A DNA stretch of 64,000 nucleotides from Roridomyces roridus (lineage: Eukaryota > Basidiomycota > Agaricomycetes > Agaricales > Mycenaceae), in NCBI GenBank assembly GCA_029378245.1, contig JARKIF010000004.1, positions 1,612,001 to 1,676,000 of the forward strand. The letters run 5' to 3'. Under the pieces are notes generated by a model. The model was not told the origin of the DNA and did not search any database. It worked only from the letters and a program-made list of their open reading frames with translations. Each line of letters opens with the position of its first letter. Within the stretch, counting starts at the first letter, position 1. Below are positions 58,235 through 64,000 of this stretch, in pieces. Made by a program: the position numbers and the translations under genes.

Positions 58235-58468
58235 GAGGTTTCCTCGGGGCTTCTCTTTGACTCTGGCCATTGGTTGGACAGTATACTAATTCAAGGCCCA
58301 GAAGTTTACAAAAACAAGTTGATATTCTTCCAAGTTCCCGTATATTGTTGGTATATTGGTATATTGTCACTGGATTGCTACTGTGGTACAGATCCCATAT
58401 ATGAAACGCAAGAAACAAATTGCCGAAAAAACCACCATAAACCCCTATCCTCAAATCTCAAGCCGTGC

Positions 58469-59463
58469 TCAGTTGTTTACGGTAGCCTGTGAAGGATATT
58501 TTGAATGGAGAATTCCGACGTTGCAGTACAAACACACCTTCTGAAGCGCGACAGCTGTCTGTGCCAGAAGACGGCTATTGGCAGAGGCACCCGTGAGCAG
58601 GGTAATGGACGTCTTTCCGAGGACAACGCCCTCGAGGTGGGCACCAGCACCGGCACTGACAGCTCCACTGACGACCCACACGATGTTGGCCGCCGACGCC
58701 CCGCCAGCGAGGAGGACTCGCTTTCCCGCTGCCACGGAAAACGTTTCCGCGACTTGGAAGATCCACGCTGAAAGTTAGAGACCGTCAGCCTCGAGGAACG
58801 CAGAATATTGGGAAGATCAATGCACTGTCCGTAGCCGCTCCCGTAATGGTCACGTCGGCGGCGATGCCAACAGCGCTGGTCCACTTGTACAGCCCAGGAG
58901 CGAGAACGAGGCCGCCGATTGCGCCTGAGATGATGAAGTTGTGAACATCTTTCAGGGCAAAAATAAAGTGTAATTTCACTGACCACTGGCAAGATTGGTG
59001 AAATTAGGATTAACGCGGCTGGTTGCGTCGGTGAACGCGGTGCCCATGTCGCCAATAGCGACGGTGAGCGTGGCTGGAGTGGGCGCAGCGAAGGACGCGG
59101 CCAAGAGGTGACCGGTCACTTGGCTTGAGGTCGCAAACTGTTTCGTCGAGTCGACAGTGAGGGAAAATCCGGTCAGGCCGGTTGCGGCAATGGGGCTGAC
59201 AGCCACAGCGCCAACTGCATTGACCTATCAGAAATTTTGCTGGTAGAGCAAGGGGGCAACGTACCAATCACAGAAGGAGGGACAGTGGAGACACCACTTT
59301 TGGCGAGAATCGCAAAATTGGCGGCCGTCCGCAGGTTTACGGGAGCAGGTCCGAGAGCGTTGACGCTGCTGAGAGCAGTCTAAGTACTGGGAGTGAGTAG
59401 GGACTTTATCGCTGGATGAGTAACAACAACCAAGAGGAAGATTGCAAAGGTGTTCGCGATCAT
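58469..59463 (-). CDS. Ice-binding (antifreeze-like, DUF3494) secreted protein, copy 2
   Basis: Six exons: 59431-59463, 59265-59379, 58984-59214, 58826-58924, 58538-58767, 58469-58486; the same 33/115/231/99/230/18-nt exon lengths as copy 1 and 241 residues. Signal peptide MIANTFAIFLLTALSSVNA. The mature protein differs from copy 1 by scattered substitutions, concentrated in exon 4 (LVLAPGLYKWTSAVGIAAD against LVLVPGLYKWTGAVTIGAD) and the end (ATVNN against ATVTN). No stop or frameshift. An extracellular ice-binding role is inferred from family. Confidence 0.93.
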
Positions 59464-61009
59464 AGTTGTCGAGGTGAGGACTCGGATGTGTTTGAGAGGA
59501 GCAAAGCTACAGAAAATGGGCTTACAAGGACGCGTTTTTGTACATCCTTGTAATTTGGCATGACGCGTCCCCCTGCGAAAGTCGTCATGACCGTTTTCCT
59601 TGAATACGCAGAACTGTTTAGTCTTTCGTGCACAGACGGTATAGCAATTGATCTCGTACCTCATATGTTAGAAGAACTGTTCAACTCCAAACGCGTGTGT
59701 GAGCTTTAGTCCAAAGCCAGGTGCTGAACTTACCCGTTCTCACGTTCAAGTATCGCAAACGGGGTTCTGGAAGCATCTTGGCCACAATCAATCGAACCGC
59801 AAAGTCTGAGCGCATCCCCTCAGCTTGACTGACAAACAACACGGGTGGCGACTTGCCGTTGCAGACCGTTGGATCACCAGCGTCGGCGGACAGCAAGGAC
59901 AGGGTGTCTACTGCGTGACTGGAATCGTACTTCTACCTCCGTTCGACCTGTCGCGCAGTCCGACTAGGCACACCAAGACCAACAGCCTGGCGGAAGGGTG
60001 CATCACGCCCGGCCGAAAGCCGGCACACTCTCCAGAGGGTCAGAACCGCATTTCGCACCGTCCCAACAGGGCCAGTGCCAAATTTCCCATTCGCAGTATA
60101 CGCCAAGTACGGCAAACCGCGTTCCGAGACCACAATCATTCGAACCGCAAAGGTGCGAGGGCATCCTTTGCGCTTGCCCATCCCCTCAGCTTGGGATGGC
60201 AAACACAAACCGAGGGCAACTTGCCGTCGTAGACGCGTCGGCGCAACGTCGGCGGCAGGGTGTGCGCTTGGTGACTGGAATCATGCTTCTACCTCCGTTC
60301 CAACTGTCGGCGCAGCTGCAGACAGTCGTACGGACGGAGCCGCGTGCGCCGATGAAGCGGCCATGGCCATGGCCCAGAACTCGCACCATGGCGATTTGCG
60401 TCCAAGCTCGCAGTGCCAGTGGCATCCCCGCGATTCACTTCTTTTTCATCGAATCAGTGTCCCGCGGCCACCCAAGGCGGGAACCTCCGCCTTCCTTCTA
60501 TCCTCTTCCTCTGCATAACCAGCGTCATCGCATCCCACGAATAGCGCAATGTCGCCACGACTTGACGAGGTATTTCCAATCTGCCATGCGCTGGAGATTG
60601 GAATGCAATCCGCAGCCAGCCTCTCGCACGCAATCCGGATCTCAGCTCTGCTCGCAATACGCAGTGTGTGGGTAGGTAGGCGGGGAATCTGGGACCGCGG
60701 ATCCTGTATTGCCTTGCCTTGCTGTGGGTTTGAGGGACTATCCAAAGCGCGACATGATATGCGATATTATAGATATATAGCAGAATTGGACTATGAAGAT
60801 CCAGAGGAAGACCTGAGGGGGCGACGTGAGTAAGAGAATATATTGAGAGGCCGAGAGCGAGCCCTCAATCCCTGGCGCGGAGGTCGAAGGCGGCTCGAAA
60901 CCAAGAGGGTGCACTGCAAGCACGATATCCACGCAGATCGTAACCGGCTCGACCAGCGACCGCAGACGGTTGGCAGAAATCGTACTTATCCCCACCAAAA
61001 AGTGGCAAA
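59464..61009. other. Repeat-rich spacer of duplication block 2
   Basis: Carries the fuller version of the internal repeat: units starting near 59786 and 60137 (period about 350 bp), each with tcgaaccgcaaag and cttctacctccgttc. No supported gene. Confidence 0.5.
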
Positions 61010-61690
61010 GAAAAGAGACTCACCAACGCGACCATCACACACAACGCCATGACCTTTCAAAGTATTCTTCCACCACATCTGCCGCCGCACGCTCCTCGCA
61101 CCAGACCGCCTGGCCCATCCGTTTTGTCGACTAAGTAGCAGCTCGATACGTTGGCCGCGGCTGAGGACTCGCTCGACGTTCTGGACCATGAGCTCTGTTT
61201 GGGCGCGTTGGAGTTGGTCTACGGGTGGGGCGGTGTTGTAGGTGTGCATGAGAATTGGAGATGGTACGGCTGAAGGAGGCGGGGGTGTCGGCCGAGGAGG
61301 AGGAGGCAGAGGTAAACTAGATGGGTCGATGAGGGTGCACATACAAGAGAAGAAAAATGGGATACCTGTCGTTGGAGGTCCGCCAAAAAAGGCAAAGGGC
61401 ATCCGCCTTGACATGAGCAGAATGGGAGGATGATTCTGACCTACACCTTTTGCTAGTCAACAAACGGATCCATCCACGACAGCGCAGACTTGGATGTACA
61501 TACCTGTCATTTGGAGGAATCCTTGTCTGAGTTGCTGGCGGCAGACTCGGTGAGACATGAGGATTGATTGGGAGAAATCGCGCTTGCCCGCCTCCGCCCC
61601 TCCACGTTATCAAGCTTGGCCGTGTACATAACCGGAATCATTGGGACGCGGCGCTGCCCCGCGCGCCTTCGCACCCGATAATCTGACATG
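61010..61690 (-). pseudogene. VAMP7-type longin R-SNARE pseudogene, copy 2
   Basis: Retains LMHTYNTAPPVDQLQRAQ, so it lacks the TAG of copy 1. It has lost the NQVKDI segment (TELMVQNVERVL) and shifts frame after IELLLS, where the rest of the SNARE motif is scrambled to QNGWARR before SVRRQMWWKNT. The longin part is largely deleted. Non-functional by independent lesions from copy 1. Confidence 0.8.
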
Positions 61691-61980
61691 CGCCCTGTTC
61701 GCGTTCAGGGTGATTCCAAGCAGGACGACAAGAACGTGGCTTGCACCGTAATAGGTGTAACCCGCCCGTTGGTCTGAAACAACCCGCCCGAGCCAAGTCT
61801 TCTCATGTCGGCGATGCATGCCAAAACGCGAAACAAAAGCCCAGATGTAACACTGTTTCGAATACAAGGAACCAAAGGAGAGAAATAATACAGAGTGAGT
61901 GTGTGCGATGAATATGCGTGGTGCGGTGTGGTGCGGTGGGTATCGAAAAAACAGTGCTGCGGTACTTTTGGTAGTCCAAG

Positions 61981-62736
61981 TCAGATATTGAATATCTCCA
62001 ACGCCTGCGGTATCTCGACGACGCGGGGCCTGCCGCGGACGATGCCATCTTCGCCGACAGTGCGAGTCTCTACTGCGAGAGCGCTGAGGTCGTGGATTGG
62101 GGTGTCGAATTGGAGGCCTGCGGCAATGTATGTCGAGCGGCGGATGAGGTGTGATGAGGGGGAGTAGGTCGCTGCTGCGACACCCGAGCGGTGGGCTCGA
62201 CGCCAGAAGGTCGTGGGTCGCACTAATAAGCTCTGATAAGTAAAGGGTAGATACAGCGAAGAGGAAGACGGACGTAATGGCGGTGGTGGCCGGACTAGCT
62301 CGCCGCCCTTCATGGTCATTCCCTGCGACACATACGAGTAACCCATACCGCCAAAGCTCGTCCTGCTGCGTCGCGGCTGCGGACGAAGATCGTCTACGCT
62401 CTCTGCTGTCGAGGGAGGCACATCGGGCAAGATAAAGGAGGTCTGTGCAGGCGGCGCACTTTGCGAGCGCGTGGGCCTGTGTCGAGTTCTATTCTCTGGC
62501 CTGCCACGGCTGGCCTTCCAGGTGTTTATCGGAGGACTGAGAAGGCCGTGGTCCGTCTCAGGGGGTGCAGTGCGAGCGGCAGACTCGCTAGCGATGGAAA
62601 TCGGGGCTGACTCGAGAGTGACCATGATGGGAGACGGACTGCGATTGCGGCGGGAGGCTATTGAGCGAAAGGGAGACTTTGGGCGTGGGTAGAAGGCGAG
62701 AGGGCTCGGTGACACCAGGACGGTTAGATCGGACAT
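61981..62736 (-). CDS. Unrecognised Ser/Pro/Arg-rich protein
   Basis: Single-exon frame of 251 residues from ATG 62736. No domain recognised. The N-terminal two thirds are disordered, with SPSPL, KSPFRSI and RRNRSPSP patches that would suit phosphorylation. The last 90 residues look more ordered (TYQSLLVRPTTFWRRAHRSG; AAGLQFDTPIHDLSALAVET; VVEIPQALEIFNI). The well-conserved-looking C-terminus and absence of stops support a real gene, but coding status rests on composition only. Divergent from the terpene-synthase-like gene across 107 bp. Confidence 0.55.
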   Translation of the reverse strand: MSDLTVLVSPSPLAFYPRPKSPFRSIASRRNRSPSPIMVTLESAPISIASESAARTAPPETDHGLLSPPINTWKASRGRPENRTRHRPTRSQSAPPAQTSFILPDVPPSTAESVDDLRPQPRRSRTSFGGMGYSYVSQGMTMKGGELVRPPPPLRPSSSSLYLPFTYQSLLVRPTTFWRRAHRSGVAAATYSPSSHLIRRSTYIAAGLQFDTPIHDLSALAVETRTVGEDGIVRGRPRVVEIPQALEIFNI

Positions 62737-62843
62737 AGAAAGGGGAGAGAGGAGGGCAGCTGATGGATTTTTTCCTTCGTTTTCTCCCTATGCTCATCTG
62801 TATTGTACTTGCCGGCACAGACGCACGTCAAATGCACTAGACG

Positions 62844-63995
62844 ATGCCCAACAGCCCGAGCGTCCAACTGCCCGACTTGCTCAGCGTTGCCCGCACACTC
62901 GAGCTTCGCACCAACCCCCACTGCTTCACCGTCTCCGCTGCCTCGCAGGCCTGGTTCACTGCACATCCTGCTCTGACCGAGGCCGAACGCACTTCTTTGG
63001 CTTCCGTCAAACCAGGTCTCTGGGCTGCAGTCTGCTTTCCCACATGCGATCCGCCCCAGTTGCGCCTTGTCACTGACTTTCTGACCGCACTGCTCATCTC
63101 CAACACCCGTCTCGTTCACGGACAACCATGTCCTAGTGGGGACCTAGCTCAAGATCCTTTATTCCAGGAGTGGGTCCACAATCATCGTATCCATTCGGTT
63201 CATTGACTTCCTGCAGTGTATTAAAACGTATCCTGGCCTGCCCTGCTTCAGAAACCTGGCGTGTGCGTTTCACGCAGTCCTGCGCCGCCTACCGTAACGC
63301 CGCCCATCGTTTCCAAAACGAGAGTTGCCCGAATCTGTACGCCTACATTCCGCTTAGGCGCGCCCTCAGCGGCCTCCCCCTACTTTTCGACCTCGTCGAG
63401 CTGGCAGAAGGGCTCAAAATGCCCCCACCAGACGACAGGTGGCAAGAGGCCCAGAAGGCCTCTGCAGACGTCATCGCATTATCTCTCGTGCGTTCTTCAT
63501 ACGTCTTTGACTCCACCCATGCTCAAGATTTAAACAACTCAGGATGTGATGGCGTACAACAACGACCAGTACCTCGGGAACGACTTCAATCTCGTCTCGA
63601 TCATCCGCACGGAGCAGGACCTGTCCCATCAAGCCGCCATGAACGCCGCTTTTGTGCGCGTCCAGGCCGCCTCTGCGCGCTTCGTCTCTGCTTCTGAGTC
63701 TCTGCGCGGCGTACCCCAGGCCGTGGCCACTAGTCCTCAACCCAGCTGGATTCAAAGTCTCAGTCTCTGGGGTGCACCCAAGCAGTCATCAGAGTCCCCG
63801 ACAGAGCCCCCGCTGCTAGAGCGCGACGAGCGCCTATACCTACGCGGGCTCGAGGACTGTATCGCGGGGACCTTTTATTGGGCGTACGAGTCTGAGACGT
63901 ACTTTGGCAAGAAGGGGGACGAGGTTAGCAAGTTTGGGTGGGTGTTTTTGAGGAGGAGGGAGGTGGAGGTGGAGGCGGGCGGGGCGCAGCAGTAA
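62844..63995 (+). CDS. Class I terpene-synthase-like protein with eroded metal-binding motifs
   Basis: Three exons (62844-63169, 63217-63487, 63543-63995) give 349 residues, the usual length of basidiomycete sesquiterpene synthases. Visible family features: an N-terminal CDPPQLRLVTDFLTALL helix, a central SCAAYRNAAHRFQNESCPNL and YIPLRRALSGLPLLFDLVE segment (the R-x6-G-x4-D/E region), and DVMAYNNDQYLGNDFNLVSI, which aligns with the NSE helix. The C-terminus has DCIAGTFYWAYESETYFG. Where the first Asp-rich motif should follow the FLTALL helix it reads ISNTRLVHG, with no DDxxD, and the N-D-x2-S-x3-E motif is shortened. It may therefore be inactive or have a changed function. Confidence 0.75.
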
Positions 63996-64000
63996 TTGGG

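Larger units (their letters stand above)
58235..61705. repeat. Segmental duplication block 2
   Basis: Collinear with 51035-54545 (see that entry). Its left junction cuts into F-box copy 5 at 58234/58235. Differences include small indels in the spacer and a deletion in the SNARE relic. Confidence 0.9.

Noticed and set aside
1..64000. tRNA or rRNA genes and CRISPR arrays
   Set aside because: No convincing tRNA A/B boxes with a cloverleaf, no rRNA blocks and no regularly spaced repeats were found; CRISPR is not expected in a nuclear fungal sequence.

Overview
The window is nuclear DNA of a filamentous basidiomycete, most likely an agaricomycete. The evidence is short GT-AG introns of about 47-60 bp splitting almost every gene, basidiomycete-type F-box and Fmp29-like families, a fungal ice-binding protein, a spliced U2 snRNA-type gene and a tyrosine-recombinase retrotransposon. 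No species can be named from sequence alone. Gene models were built by hand by joining conserved frames across introns; for most of them the exon lengths sum exactly to an open frame.

Layout. 0-13.6 kb: an F-box gene (-), a dienelactone-hydrolase-family gene (+), a 2.9 kb gene-poor stretch with short tandem repeats, a large GMC oxidoreductase/alpha-beta hydrolase fusion (+), a second F-box gene (-) and an MFS sugar transporter (-). 13.8-18.5 kb: a DIRS-order (Ngaro-like) retroelement with gag, RT-RNase H and tyrosine recombinase, flanked by a 20-bp inverted repeat. 18.6-22 kb: an F-box pseudogene, a small bZIP protein and a RING-finger protein. 22.1-30 kb: two Kin1/MARK-type kinases head to head. 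30.6-36.2 kb: a membrane glycosyltransferase-like gene and a second GMC/hydrolase fusion (-). 36.8-40.8 kb: two tandem mitochondrial Fmp29/AIM9-type kinase-like genes (-) whose catalytic Asp is replaced. 41.7 kb: a U2 snRNA gene with its own TATA box. 42-45 kb: an F-box/LRR-like gene with a 12-nt microexon and a secreted repeat protein.

45-61.7 kb is a duplication array: five copies of one F-box gene, all broken by different lesions, interleaved with two copies of a 3.5-kb block. Each block carries an intact six-exon ice-binding protein gene (-) and a decayed VAMP7-type longin SNARE (-). One F-box copy carries a MITE-like element with 31-bp perfect terminal inverted repeats. 62-64 kb: an unrecognised Ser/Pro-rich protein (-) and a class-I terpene-synthase-like gene (+) whose metal-binding motifs look eroded.

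The dominant theme is local duplication (fusion oxidoreductases, Kin1 kinases, Fmp29-like proteins, F-box genes, ice-binding proteins) followed by divergence, intron gain or loss, and decay. No operon-like pathway is apparent. The most notable items are the paired ice-binding genes, the retroelement's gag-UAG-pol arrangement, the Cys-nucleophile fusion enzymes with GC-AG introns, and the catalytically altered Fmp29 and terpene-synthase proteins.
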